Below, piece by piece: positions 1-9,609 of a DNA stretch of 64,000 nt. The position numbers were made by a program, and so were the translations under genes. The notes beneath the pieces are model-generated. The model worked only from the letters and a program-made list of their open reading frames with translations, searched no databases and was not told where the DNA came from. Where the stretch lies: NCBI GenBank assembly GCA_001599715.1, contig BCHU01000004.1, positions 1,364,001 to 1,428,000 of the forward strand, written 5' to 3'. Origin of the DNA: Phaeotremella fagi (Eukaryota > Basidiomycota > Tremellomycetes > Tremellales > Phaeotremellaceae). How positions within the stretch are numbered: the first letter of the stretch is position 1; every line of letters begins with the position of its first letter.

Positions 1-1432
1 AGAACACCTTGTCTCCAAATTTTGGAATTTGCACAGTAGCTTCTAAATTCTTAAGGATTGCAGCGTCATCATTGACTCGAGACTTGGCAATGAGCGCCTT
101 CAGGTAAATCTTATCCGTTTCTCCAATTCTTTCGGAGGATTTAAGCTCGACCAAATTTGCGATCTCGTCTGATTCGCTCTCTCCCGGGCTGTTTCCAATG
201 GCGTTGAATATTTTCACTCCTATACTATCAAGGTAGGCTCCTTTCTCTTTGATCAAGGGATTTTCGTTCGAGCCATCGTAGACGGACTTGATGTCGAAGG
301 GCAGGATCGTTTGGAGGCTCCAAAATGTCTTTTTTTCGGCGTTTGAATACTCTTTTGACAATTTTCTAGCCTCAGACTCGAACCAATCAACCAATTTGCT
401 TGAAGTTGTCTCTACCGTGTCCAGGGAAACCATTCTCTTGATGTCTAGCGAAATTGATTTCAGATGTCTATCATAACTTTTGTCTAAATGATTCTTGAAT
501 TTTTTCAATTGATTTTTCTCGAATTGTTCGGTTTCATTATTCTCATTGAGTAAAGAGCTTTGACCAAACGACTGTTTTGAACTCTCACCAATCACCATTC
601 CTTGAAATTCGTTGAATGTCAGATCTTTGGTAAACCTCTTGTCTTTGACCCTTTGAAACTTTGCATTTGAGCTTTCCCTACATTTCACCACCTTCTCCTT
701 GAGTACCTCCGCAAATTTTTTATAATCATCAGCATGAGATTCGTCGAACTCTAAGGCTGCGGCAGCATGGGATTGAACCGTAAAAATCGAGTTCTCTTGA
801 GAGAGGAGTTTAGCCTCATAAGCCTCCAACCAAACCCTTTCGGACGAAGTTATCACTTTGCCGAGATTTCCTCTGATATTTTCTTGTTTCTCAATACTCT
901 CGGTGAATGTATTACAACATTCTTCAAAAAAAATTGCGAACCGACGGAGATAAGTAACAAGATTTATTGAAGTGTGTTTGAGGGGATCCTCTTTAGAGAT
1001 AAGAGGATTTAATTCGTATTTGGCTTTCTTGGTTTGCTTTTTCATCGTAGGGTCGTTCAAGCTACATATTTTTCTTAGAATTTTAAGACGGCGAGACAAA
1101 GTGTTGTATTCTTGACAAGTACTATCTGTGAGCGGACGAATTGCAACAACATGATCGTGCAGAGCTTGGAAGACTCGGTAAGGTAGAGAGCTGTCTTGTT
1201 CCATGGTGAAGCTACCGTTGACATCCCAAGTGGTTGAGTTTTTATCCGTCGGTAAAGATACGCCTGAACCTGAAGTGTATAAGACTTCCAAGCCAACAGG
1301 TACAGAAGACTGGTGTGGAAAGGTTGTCTGTACTTGTAGTTCGCCATTGTCACTTGATGTGATCGAAAATTGGACATCAAATTGGACTGTAGGATTCTCG
1401 TTGCCGGGGTAGAGGTTATTAAGAGTACTCAT
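1..1432 (-). CDS. Tandem coiled-coil family 1, copy A (3' end outside window)
   Basis: Open frame of 477 codons from the ATG at 1432 to the left edge, with no stop in frame; I checked this codon by codon. No function is recognised. Near the N terminus it has 'VPVGLEVL' followed by 'TTWDVNGSFTM'; this GLE...WDxN block is shared with copies B-E at the same distance from the start. Further on are 'RVWLEAYEAK' and 'FTKDLTFNEF', which match 'SWYLAYELK' and 'FPKDLTYNEI' in copy E. The rest is charged and helical, typical of a coiled coil. There is no signal peptide, membrane segment or intron. It is the leftmost visible member of five same-strand paralogues, and the array may continue outside the window. 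Confidence 0.8.
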   Translation of the reverse strand, partial: MSTLNNLYPGNENPTVQFDVQFSITSSDNGELQVQTTFPHQSSVPVGLEVLYTSGSGVSLPTDKNSTTWDVNGSFTMEQDSSLPYRVFQALHDHVVAIRPLTDSTCQEYNTLSRRLKILRKICSLNDPTMKKQTKKAKYELNPLISKEDPLKHTSINLVTYLRRFAIFFEECCNTFTESIEKQENIRGNLGKVITSSERVWLEAYEAKLLSQENSIFTVQSHAAAALEFDESHADDYKKFAEVLKEKVVKCRESSNAKFQRVKDKRFTKDLTFNEFQGMVIGESSKQSFGQSSLLNENNETEQFEKNQLKKFKNHLDKSYDRHLKSISLDIKRMVSLDTVETTSSKLVDWFESEARKLSKEYSNAEKKTFWSLQTILPFDIKSVYDGSNENPLIKEKGAYLDSIGVKIFNAIGNSPGESESDEIANLVELKSSERIGETDKIYLKALIAKSRVNDDAAILKNLEATVQIPKFGDKVF

Positions 1433-1764
1433 CTTAAGCAGAAAGAGTTAAAAAGAAATTGAAGTACAATATTTGTATCAGACTTCTTTAAATGCACTTA
1501 TTCACTCCCGCTGAAAACCCCGCTCGCTCGAAGAGAGCTGATTTTACAAAAAGGAGAGTGGACACCCGCCTGTTGCCACGACTGCTCATGTTCAACAACC
1601 GCAAAGAGAAGAAGAGGTGAAACATCAACGGGAGAGCAGGCCACGTAGCACAGGAAGGCAAGCAAAAGAAACGCCCATTGAGACCCACAGTCTGTATGCA
1701 TTTACTTTTTTCGAACATTTACTTTAAACACATTGAATGACTATTGTACAGTACTGCATGTCCT
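1433..1764. other. Intergenic spacer A/B
   Basis: A 332-bp spacer holding the promoter of copy A and the 3' region of copy B. Short open frames here have no paralogue support. I see no RNA gene or repeat. Confidence 0.5.
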
Positions 1765-3912
1765 TCAAGCCTCCTTTTCCTGCTCTTCTTGTATTTCGTC
1801 GATACCCTTTGGGTTCATTATAAATCTGAATGAGCTTGCTTTTATAGCTTTGACGACCTCGGGATCTGGAGTCATGTCTTTGATGATAGGTAAAACCACA
1901 CCATAGTTTTTCTTTCCTACTTTATCACCATCAATGCTGGACTTGAGGGTCGATATCGAGGAAATGTCATCATCAGTCTCCTTGTTGCCACCCCAGAGTT
2001 CTTGATGTGTTTTCAATTGATATCTTCTTTTGGATCCTTTTCGAGTTGTTTCTGATTTCCTTGGTTTTTGGCCACGATTAATATCGTTTCGAACTCTTCT
2101 GACAATTAGCTCCCAATCAGACGGAACAAAACCTTTAGACAGATTGTAGACATCGACTTCATCCTCAGTGGGATTAATGGGGACCTCAGACAGTGTCGGG
2201 GTTGATTTGTTGGTGACATTTTCGTTGAGGCTATTCGTCCCAGCCACAGAACTCTTATGTACACTCCCGTACCTCTTCTTAGATTTCTTCTTCTTTTTTA
2301 CTGTTTTGGGTTCATCCTCAACATCATCCTCAAATTCAACTTCTTTCTCACATTCTACTGAAGATTTCTGACTTTTCACCCAGTTCAGCCAATCATTCAA
2401 AACCGGAGGATAATCTTCAACCTGTTGTACCAGAGAGGAATACAATGATTCATGTTTCTGTCGATTGATTCGTGCAGTCTCTGCCCAATCCATGGACTGT
2501 TTTCGTAGGTTGGGATCCAGTCGAACAAGCGACAGAGCTGAGAGAAGCAACTCTCGGGCAGCCTCTTCGTGACCATCTATTTGTGCTCTATGGGCGCTCA
2601 AGTAAATAAGATCCTTTTCAGTGAGTACCGCAGCGGGATTCTGTTGGAGAACGTCGAGAACCAATTTTGTGGTCATTCGATTTTCTCCGATTTCGGAACC
2701 AATTTTGAGAAACGATTCAGTTCCCTTCTCGATTAATAGAGTTCGTCGTTTTTCGAGCAGGTGAAGTTGAAATTCTATTTCTTCTGGGGATAAACAGTCG
2801 CAGCTTGTGGGGGATACACCGTCTACCATAATACTTTTCATGTCTTCCGCCAGATGTTGGGCTTCATGGACAAACCATTCAGCTGATAAGATGGACATGG
2901 ATGTTTGACTGCGAAACGAGACTAGCTGATCGAAGCCGAGGGTAGTTTTTAAAGTGTGGTTCGGGTTCTGACTATAACGTTTTCTCCAAACCTCTACTGA
3001 CTTGTGTAACTCTTTGGATTTTCTAGAGATTTCTTTCTCTTTTGAGTGCTGAAGTAGTTTCTTTTCGGCTTCTGAGACAACAGTACCATTGTTGTCTCTC
3101 ATGTGTAAGAAGTCAATGAATCTGAGATCTTTGGAGAGAGTTTCGTTTGTGATATTCTGGAGCAGTTTTTCGGCCTCCACCAAACACCTTTCCGCCTGCA
3201 CTTGACTTAAATCCGAGCTAATATAATCTTGGACAGTCTCTAGATTACACAAGGTCGAAATTCGGTCATGAAGACTGACTACCAAGTTGTATTCAGCGGT
3301 AACACTTGTGTTGTAAGCTTTCAACCATTTTGCTTCGTCGGTACTCAGATTATAGATTGAATCTCTATCGGCTTGCTGTCGTTGATGTATTTTTGAGAAA
3401 TCGTGAAAGATCTTGTTAGAAATCGACTGCAAGTCTTTCAAGTATTGGATTTGGTTCGGTACCGAACTCAGCTGATGTTGTTGGGACACCAATGAGTTGA
3501 GGATTATTTTGGCTTTTTTGACAGTCGATTTCGCACATCCCTCGGCGTTGATCGTATCTTGAGTAGACTTGATCTTGGTTTTCAATTCATTGAAACTTTG
3601 AATATCGGGAGCAAACTGATGAGAAGCTTGGGCTGCATTAACCAGAAACCTCTGCAAGATTTGTCGAGGTAAAAAATTCTTCATAGACATGGTGAATGTG
3701 CTGTTGATGTCCCAAATACTGGAATCTGTGATATTGATTGTTGGCTTTAATGAACGGGTTATGATTGTTTCTAGGCCGGTGGGAGGGGAAGGCGTCGAAA
3801 AAAGTATCTGCAGTTCAGTCGATCCATCGTCTTGAACTACAACGCCGAAAGTCGTATGAAAATGGTCGTGCTTAGTGCCACTGGAGGCAGTTGATTTGGA
3901 GTGACTAGGCAT
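1765..3912 (-). CDS. Tandem coiled-coil family 1, copy B (715 aa)
   Basis: Single-exon frame of 715 codons. It has the family N-terminal block ('PPTGLETI', then 'SSIWDINSTFTM'), a 'KWLKAYNTSV' segment near residue 195, 'LSKDLRFIDF' near residue 258, an 'EKRRTLLIEKG' helix that aligns with 'EHRRTLLFKRG' of copy C, and 'VLNDWLNWV' matching the FxEWL segments of C and D. A Lys-rich run (KKKKKSKKR) near residue 545 could be a nuclear localisation signal. The end carries the family tail: 'GVVLP', 'PDPEVVKAIK' and 'IDEIQEEQEKEA'. The start is the first ATG and fits the other copies. The function is unknown; it is predicted to be soluble and largely alpha-helical. Confidence 0.85.
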   Translation of the reverse strand: MPSHSKSTASSGTKHDHFHTTFGVVVQDDGSTELQILFSTPSPPTGLETIITRSLKPTINITDSSIWDINSTFTMSMKNFLPRQILQRFLVNAAQASHQFAPDIQSFNELKTKIKSTQDTINAEGCAKSTVKKAKIILNSLVSQQHQLSSVPNQIQYLKDLQSISNKIFHDFSKIHQRQQADRDSIYNLSTDEAKWLKAYNTSVTAEYNLVVSLHDRISTLCNLETVQDYISSDLSQVQAERCLVEAEKLLQNITNETLSKDLRFIDFLHMRDNNGTVVSEAEKKLLQHSKEKEISRKSKELHKSVEVWRKRYSQNPNHTLKTTLGFDQLVSFRSQTSMSILSAEWFVHEAQHLAEDMKSIMVDGVSPTSCDCLSPEEIEFQLHLLEKRRTLLIEKGTESFLKIGSEIGENRMTTKLVLDVLQQNPAAVLTEKDLIYLSAHRAQIDGHEEAARELLLSALSLVRLDPNLRKQSMDWAETARINRQKHESLYSSLVQQVEDYPPVLNDWLNWVKSQKSSVECEKEVEFEDDVEDEPKTVKKKKKSKKRYGSVHKSSVAGTNSLNENVTNKSTPTLSEVPINPTEDEVDVYNLSKGFVPSDWELIVRRVRNDINRGQKPRKSETTRKGSKRRYQLKTHQELWGGNKETDDDISSISTLKSSIDGDKVGKKNYGVVLPIIKDMTPDPEVVKAIKASSFRFIMNPKGIDEIQEEQEKEA

Positions 3913-4452
3913 TGGTAATAGTCCGGAAGGATGAGGGTGAGGATGTAATTTTCAGGACAGACTGATAATGTATGAAAATTTTGGCTGGGTTAGAATCTTG
4001 ATTATCCTTTGGAAGGTGCAAAAGACAGTAGTACTCACATTTTCAACTCAGTCACTCCGAGTTACTTGTGGCGAAAACATGTGAAAGGACGATATGAAGG
4101 GTAGCGTTATTTTACGATTTTCCTCCGACGAGAAGCTCATTGGGTTCGAAAGTAACATGCTCACATGGATTTTAAATAAGTCGAGTGATGTCCTAAATAC
4201 TTCAAGCGGTCTCAAGTAAATAGTTTGCAGCTCCGATTCGGAACTCCTACCTAAGTTCTCACAGGACAGTTTTTCTTCTCAATCCAATGGTTTTCCCCAT
4301 CTGAGCTTTTGGGTACCGCTGCCTCACCAAATGTATATCTGATCCGTGCTTACATAACAAAAGCAGTTGCATTTAATCCTATGTCACTGCTCTTTACTTG
4401 CCTTCATTGACCGCTCACTCCTACTCCTCTGCAAGACATACGATTATTCGAG
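3913..4452. other. Intergenic spacer B/C
   Basis: A 540-bp AT-rich spacer: promoter of copy B and 3' region of copy C. The plus-strand frame starting at 4398 is antisense to the end of copy C and is not credible as a gene. Confidence 0.5.
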
Positions 4453-6849
4453 CTACAGAAATTCATCGAAAATCTCCCACTCGTGAGCGGTGTCTTTCTC
4501 CACTCCTTCGAAGTAGTCTTCCTCCTCGTAATATTGTGTATCGTCTTCACCATCACCATAACCTTCTTCAACTTCATCCTTCTCTCTTCCTCCGGATAGA
4601 CAGGAAAGAGTGTCAGGACCCATCATAACGTCCGTATGTTCAAGTTCTTTCCTTGCCATTTCTTGACTCATTATGTCTCCCAGCCGTTGCCTGGGATGGT
4701 TAAAAAAGTTCATGTACTTTATCAGTTCCTCCTTATCAGGGTAAGATTTGTAATCCGAAATTTCTGGAAGCTCAACCCCAGTTTTCATGTCAGCACCGAA
4801 GCGACTGGTCAAACCTGCATAGTGATCTTTTTTTCCATACCAGTGTTCTGGGTGGTCTATACCCCAGAAATATCTCCGCCATTGTTGTATTGTCCTGCCA
4901 CGAGGCTTAGTGTATGTTGCCTCAAACTTTGAATCCCGATCAGATAATGGTGTCTTCTGAACTACTGTACCCCAATCGTGAATTTCAACATTGTTATTTA
5001 TACACCAAGCCCGAAACTCATCCTCGCTGAGGAAATGATGTGTCCCGAGATTGATTAAGTTCGCTGTTCCTTCATTCTCCCCATGTTGACCATCGTCATC
5101 TTCTGATGGTAGCAAAGAATCCGTCTGACTTTCCTCTGCTGTTGTTTCCCCGACCTTCATTTTATTTTTTCCTTTTCCTTTCCTTTTCCGACTTGCTTCT
5201 TTGTCCCATGCCTCATCATTGGCAAGTATTGCCATATGATCGTCATATCGTGAAACTAACCATTCTTCAAAGGATTTGAACTCTTTGTAAGTCCCTTCTA
5301 ATATCGAAATTTCGGCTTGACATTCTTCTCTTTTTTCGTTGGCCGTTTTATATTTTTGTAAACAGGTTTTGAGCTGAGCATCGTTTTGAACAATTCTCGA
5401 TAACCCTATCCAAAAATCTCCAAGGACACTCGAACGGTCAATATTGGCTTTGTGAATGAATGATTGCAAAGTGTCTTCGTCCAAAGGATGGATTGCTGGA
5501 CTAACCGATTTGAATTGCTGAAAGGACCTTTTGTACTCTTTCACAATTTCGTCGTAACCTTGGTTGGACATCTGGACAAGATCCCAACCTCTTTTAAACA
5601 GAAGCGTTCGTCGATGTTCCCAGATGGAAGTCCTCAACAAGTTCAATTCGTCTTCCGACACACCGACCGTTGAAATCTCTTGCAGCTCCTGGGTATCGAC
5701 CTTTCGGTTATGAGAGTCAAGGAGATTGTTTACAAGGACTTCAAATTGCATCAGAACTAGCCGAGAGTTTTCTGCCGTGTCTTCAAAGTAATGAGAGAAA
5801 TTCTTGACGACTGGTTGACGATCATTGAGAACAATAGCAGATTCATAGTGCGACGTCCAAAAGCTGGGCTCCAACGATCGATAATTCAAGTCTGAAACCT
5901 GACTGAGCTTTTCCCAGACTCTCTGTAGATGTGCATCAAGAATCTGCTCCTCCCTCTGAGCACGATTTCCCGTAGAGCTTTGAGCCATCGAGACGGCCTT
6001 TTCAGATTGAGATCGGTCATTGTATTTCAGTTTAATATTCTTGATAAAATCGACAAAACTGACGTCTTGCTGCTCGAGACATTTGAGTAATTCTTTAAGT
6101 CGTTTCCTCTTGCCCACAGCATCGGTCGTATATTGGGACAAAGTACCTTCGTCAATTACACCAGGAAATGAACTTGCTCTGTGATAACTAAGTCGAGCAA
6201 GGGAGAAGGAAGAAGCTACTTTTGCCTCGAATGCTTGTAGCCAAGCAGTCTCTTCTACTGAGATTTCAGGGAGTAGACTAATCGCCAAATGTCTGTCTTG
6301 TTTTTGAGTCGTCATCGATTTCTGACAAGAGGTAAATAACTCTTTCAATTTACCACTTAGTGCGGTGAGAAATTCGAGCTGATTTTCCACTGTCGTTACC
6401 AAAGCTCCCCCATCTTTCTCTGATTTAACAGCTTCCGCCTTGCTGGCTTTTCGAGATTCTCTACGTTTTTTAGTCTTCTTTGGGTTCTTGAGCTGCGAAC
6501 TCGAGCTAATCTCTTGGTCGATGACTGGCTTGATATTAAGAAGAGAAGATTGAAAATCTTTAGAAACCATTTTTTGTAAAGTACCAAAAGCTGCAAATAC
6601 GTTTTCCATTTGAGAGCGTGATTCGAGAGCCGAGGTCAACTTAGTGTTCACATCCCATAACGAGGGATCAGCTTGATTGACCTTGGTGAAGTTAGACCCT
6701 GGGAAGGTTGGAACATTTTCTAACCCGCTCGGTGATTCAGTTGAAATTGATTTAGAACCAGTTGGAGTGAAAATAGAACATATGGTGATGTCGTCTTTGT
6801 TATTACGATAGATGTCGAATGTCGTTGTGAACCTGCTCTTTGGGACCAT
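4453..6849 (-). CDS. Tandem coiled-coil family 1, copy C (798 aa)
   Basis: Single-exon frame of 798 codons, the longest member. Family blocks: 'SPSGLENV' and 'PSLWDVNTKLT' at the N terminus, a Lys/Arg-rich run near residue 125, 'AWLQAFEAKV' near residue 205, 'WEHRRTLLFKRG' near residue 420, 'SFEEWLVSRYDDHM' near residue 535, and a Lys-rich stretch near residue 560 that could be nuclear targeting. It keeps a recognisable but diverged C-terminal block ('GVELPEISD', 'PDKEELIK', 'DIMSQEM'), then adds an unusual acidic, Tyr-rich tail (EEEDYFEG-like) that copies B, D and E lack. It has no known domain, introns or membrane segments. Confidence 0.85.
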   Translation of the reverse strand: MVPKSRFTTTFDIYRNNKDDITICSIFTPTGSKSISTESPSGLENVPTFPGSNFTKVNQADPSLWDVNTKLTSALESRSQMENVFAAFGTLQKMVSKDFQSSLLNIKPVIDQEISSSSQLKNPKKTKKRRESRKASKAEAVKSEKDGGALVTTVENQLEFLTALSGKLKELFTSCQKSMTTQKQDRHLAISLLPEISVEETAWLQAFEAKVASSFSLARLSYHRASSFPGVIDEGTLSQYTTDAVGKRKRLKELLKCLEQQDVSFVDFIKNIKLKYNDRSQSEKAVSMAQSSTGNRAQREEQILDAHLQRVWEKLSQVSDLNYRSLEPSFWTSHYESAIVLNDRQPVVKNFSHYFEDTAENSRLVLMQFEVLVNNLLDSHNRKVDTQELQEISTVGVSEDELNLLRTSIWEHRRTLLFKRGWDLVQMSNQGYDEIVKEYKRSFQQFKSVSPAIHPLDEDTLQSFIHKANIDRSSVLGDFWIGLSRIVQNDAQLKTCLQKYKTANEKREECQAEISILEGTYKEFKSFEEWLVSRYDDHMAILANDEAWDKEASRKRKGKGKNKMKVGETTAEESQTDSLLPSEDDDGQHGENEGTANLINLGTHHFLSEDEFRAWCINNNVEIHDWGTVVQKTPLSDRDSKFEATYTKPRGRTIQQWRRYFWGIDHPEHWYGKKDHYAGLTSRFGADMKTGVELPEISDYKSYPDKEELIKYMNFFNHPRQRLGDIMSQEMARKELEHTDVMMGPDTLSCLSGGREKDEVEEGYGDGEDDTQYYEEEDYFEGVEKDTAHEWEIFDEFL

Positions 6850-7123
6850 GTTTCAGGCAATATGTCGATGGTGTACGTGATGATAATTTTGCCAGGATTT
6901 GCGGATGTCACGAAAGGTAATCCGACACTAGAGTGGTCTTCCTTTCCTCCTTTGTAATAACGGAGACGAAAGCACACCAGTCGAAAAGCAGTATCCCAAG
7001 TGTGGCAAATTACAAACTGCCACCAAATGTTTACAGTAGTGTTTTTAAAAAATTGAATAACATCTAGACTTTAGTGTAACGGAGTTTATCTACATATATA
7101 CTGATACAAGGACACAACATTTC

Positions 7124-9388
7124 CTATTCAGAATCTGACGTCGTGAAACCCGAAGAAGTGGAATCAGAATCATCCAATTGACGCTCAGCTTCCTCTCGGA
7201 TACGGTCGAAACTAAACACAGTCTTTTTAATATTAGCAATCTCTTCCGGGCTAGCAACGTTATCAGGATGTTGAACAAGTGTGACTCCAAGAGTGCGTCT
7301 ATTGAAACTTTTATTAGCGTCACTGGAGGAATCGACCTTCTTCGAATTATCTGAAGCACCTGGTTCTGGGAAATACGAATTTCGAAGCTCTAGAAGTTCT
7401 TGAAGAGTGTTGCCTACTCGTTTTGATCTACTGGGTCTAAATCTCTTCTTTTTCTTGTAGGTTTTTCTAATTTTCCTGATTTCTTGCCAGTTGGAAGAAT
7501 CAACGTCTTCTTCATGATCTCCGACATTCGAATTGCAAAACCCAAAGAGTTGAGGGTGATTATCTGATAGACGTGTGGGTTCTGTTTCTGAAAACGTGTA
7601 TTCGGAGGCTTCTCTCTCTGAACCGGCTTCGGGATTATCAACTTTGGTTTCAAATGCCAGAGTTTTCAATAAACCCTGAGAATCTATTCTCCTGTTCCCT
7701 CTTCGTGTAATCCTCTCTGTCTCCTTGGAAATTTCTTCCAATAGCACTCGTTCATAGCGACGAGAAAGCCATTCTTTGAAAGTTGGTAAGACTTCACCGT
7801 CTGTCGTGTGTTGTTTTGCTTCCATCAGTGACCCTTCATGGTGTACCTTCTCCCTTCGAGTTTTCTCGATCATATCCACCATCTGTCTTCTGTGTACTTC
7901 ATCCGATGATACCCTCGAAACATTCTCATAGATTGATTTCAATCCCGTCAATCGATCAACATGACTCTGGTTGTACAATAAACGAAGATATCTTCTATCG
8001 TCTTCCGAAAGTCGCTGCTTAGTGGCGGAGCCAAGTTGTCGTTCCGCTTTTTTGCACTCGACCAATACTTGCTGGTATCCTTCGTTGATCCTTTCTACCA
8101 GAGACGAAGCTTGTTCGAACAAGGCGTCTTGACGGGTTTTCAGGATGATCGATTTCAAGAGTTTCAAGTCTTCCTCAAAAACGTTGTAATCTGATACCAA
8201 TTTGATTTCTTCTGTATCGATTGACTCTTGTTGATATACTTCGAGATCTCTTACACATGTTGCTATCCATCCACAAGCCTTTTGAAGATGTTTGGTGTTC
8301 TCCTCAAAGGATTCGTTGAGCTTGTAACCCACCACTTCATCAGAAGTTACATTCTCAGTCTGATTCAAATCGAATTTCTTGTTCCAGATTGAGATTGTGT
8401 ACTTTTCTCCAATAGTCGAACAATTTTTCAATCTATTTTGTACCTCGGTAATATGACCAGAAAGCATCTTCTCTTCTTCCAAACTTTTACCATCCGTCTT
8501 TTGACTTAAATCATACATTGCAATAGAATGCAAGAAGTCTTCATTAGTCACCTTCACACCCTTCATATACTCATTATATGTCAATTCCCTAGCCAAATTT
8601 CCGTCCAACATCCGTTGAACCTCTTCAAACCCTAATCTGTTCTTCAAAGCGGTCTTCCTACAATCAAAGTCTTTTTTTGACCGCTCGGTAACTTCGTTTT
8701 CAGTAGCGTCATGATGATAAGCTAGAACACTTTTATGAAAATTAGATTTAGCTGTTTCCCACCGTGAAGAGTAAAACATTTCGAAAGCGTTGATCCAGAC
8801 CGCCTGGGCTGCCGAGCGATTTTTGAATGTCTCTAAATCTTGGATCCTTCTTTTACTTTGGTCTCCTAAAACTGAGATACAACATTTATGAGCTGAGAAA
8901 CAGGTGTCACCAAGATCATTGAGGTAACGCATCTGGTTACTTGATTTTTCTACTATTTCGTCTTTATCTTTCAGAGCTGCATTAAAGATAATAATCGTGT
9001 CTTTTCTCGTTTTCTTGTCGATATTCTTCTTATCTTTGGTTAGAAGCTTGAGTGAAGCGATCTTGGGCTTGATTTTAAGCAACTCTTTCCGGTAGACATC
9101 TAGCTCACTTCGGACGGATTGTGCTTGGTCAGCAAATAATTTGAAGATCTTTTGAGGGTAGAATTCTGTTTGTGAGATCGTTAGGGTATCGTTCGTATCC
9201 CAAGTCTGTGGTGAGGAGAGGTCGATACGAATTGCGCCTTCGGGGGGATTGGTGGTTACCACACTCTCTAGACCTTTGGGAATCAACGAGGTTTTTGACC
9301 GATCACAGGTTTCGAATTTTGAGTGAATGGTGTACTCATCGTTCTGCGTGTATATCGCAATATCTGTTTTGAAGGTCGACGGGCTCAT
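7124..9388 (-). CDS. Tandem coiled-coil family 1, copy D (754 aa)
   Basis: Single-exon frame of 754 codons. The N terminus has 'IPKGLESV' and 'PQTWDTNDTLT'. Then come 'VWINAFEMF', an 'AYHHDATENEV' segment nearly identical to 'KMRHDATEDQI' of copy E, 'ARELTYNEYMKG' (matching 'PKDLTYNEIMKD' of E), a 'LLKSIILKTRQDALFEQ' helix, and 'TFKEWLSRRYERV' matching copy C. The C terminus has 'LGVTLVQHPDNVASPEEIANIKK', the family tail, ending in a Ser/Thr/Asp-rich run. D and E are the most similar pair by these segments, suggesting a recent split. Function unknown. Confidence 0.85.
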   Translation of the reverse strand: MSPSTFKTDIAIYTQNDEYTIHSKFETCDRSKTSLIPKGLESVVTTNPPEGAIRIDLSSPQTWDTNDTLTISQTEFYPQKIFKLFADQAQSVRSELDVYRKELLKIKPKIASLKLLTKDKKNIDKKTRKDTIIIFNAALKDKDEIVEKSSNQMRYLNDLGDTCFSAHKCCISVLGDQSKRRIQDLETFKNRSAAQAVWINAFEMFYSSRWETAKSNFHKSVLAYHHDATENEVTERSKKDFDCRKTALKNRLGFEEVQRMLDGNLARELTYNEYMKGVKVTNEDFLHSIAMYDLSQKTDGKSLEEEKMLSGHITEVQNRLKNCSTIGEKYTISIWNKKFDLNQTENVTSDEVVGYKLNESFEENTKHLQKACGWIATCVRDLEVYQQESIDTEEIKLVSDYNVFEEDLKLLKSIILKTRQDALFEQASSLVERINEGYQQVLVECKKAERQLGSATKQRLSEDDRRYLRLLYNQSHVDRLTGLKSIYENVSRVSSDEVHRRQMVDMIEKTRREKVHHEGSLMEAKQHTTDGEVLPTFKEWLSRRYERVLLEEISKETERITRRGNRRIDSQGLLKTLAFETKVDNPEAGSEREASEYTFSETEPTRLSDNHPQLFGFCNSNVGDHEEDVDSSNWQEIRKIRKTYKKKKRFRPSRSKRVGNTLQELLELRNSYFPEPGASDNSKKVDSSSDANKSFNRRTLGVTLVQHPDNVASPEEIANIKKTVFSFDRIREEAERQLDDSDSTSSGFTTSDSE

Positions 9389-9609
9389 TTTGTGTTCAAA
9401 AGGTCAGGTTCTCAACGGTAGCAGAATACTGTATATTAGAAGACAGAAAGGTCGGAGTTGAGCAAAATCGAGAGGTGCAAGCAGTATCACAAAGGAGGTA
9501 AACCCGTTCAATCTACCTTTGTTGCTTCTTTCAATCGAATGAAAACATGGCAAAACAAAAAATTCTGTACATTCGTCTCAATCCTATTTTATACACGCTC
9601 GACATCAAT

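Noticed and set aside
1203..1412. Plus-strand frame antisense to family 1 copy A
   Set aside because: Shadow of copy A, whose frame is supported by the paralogues.
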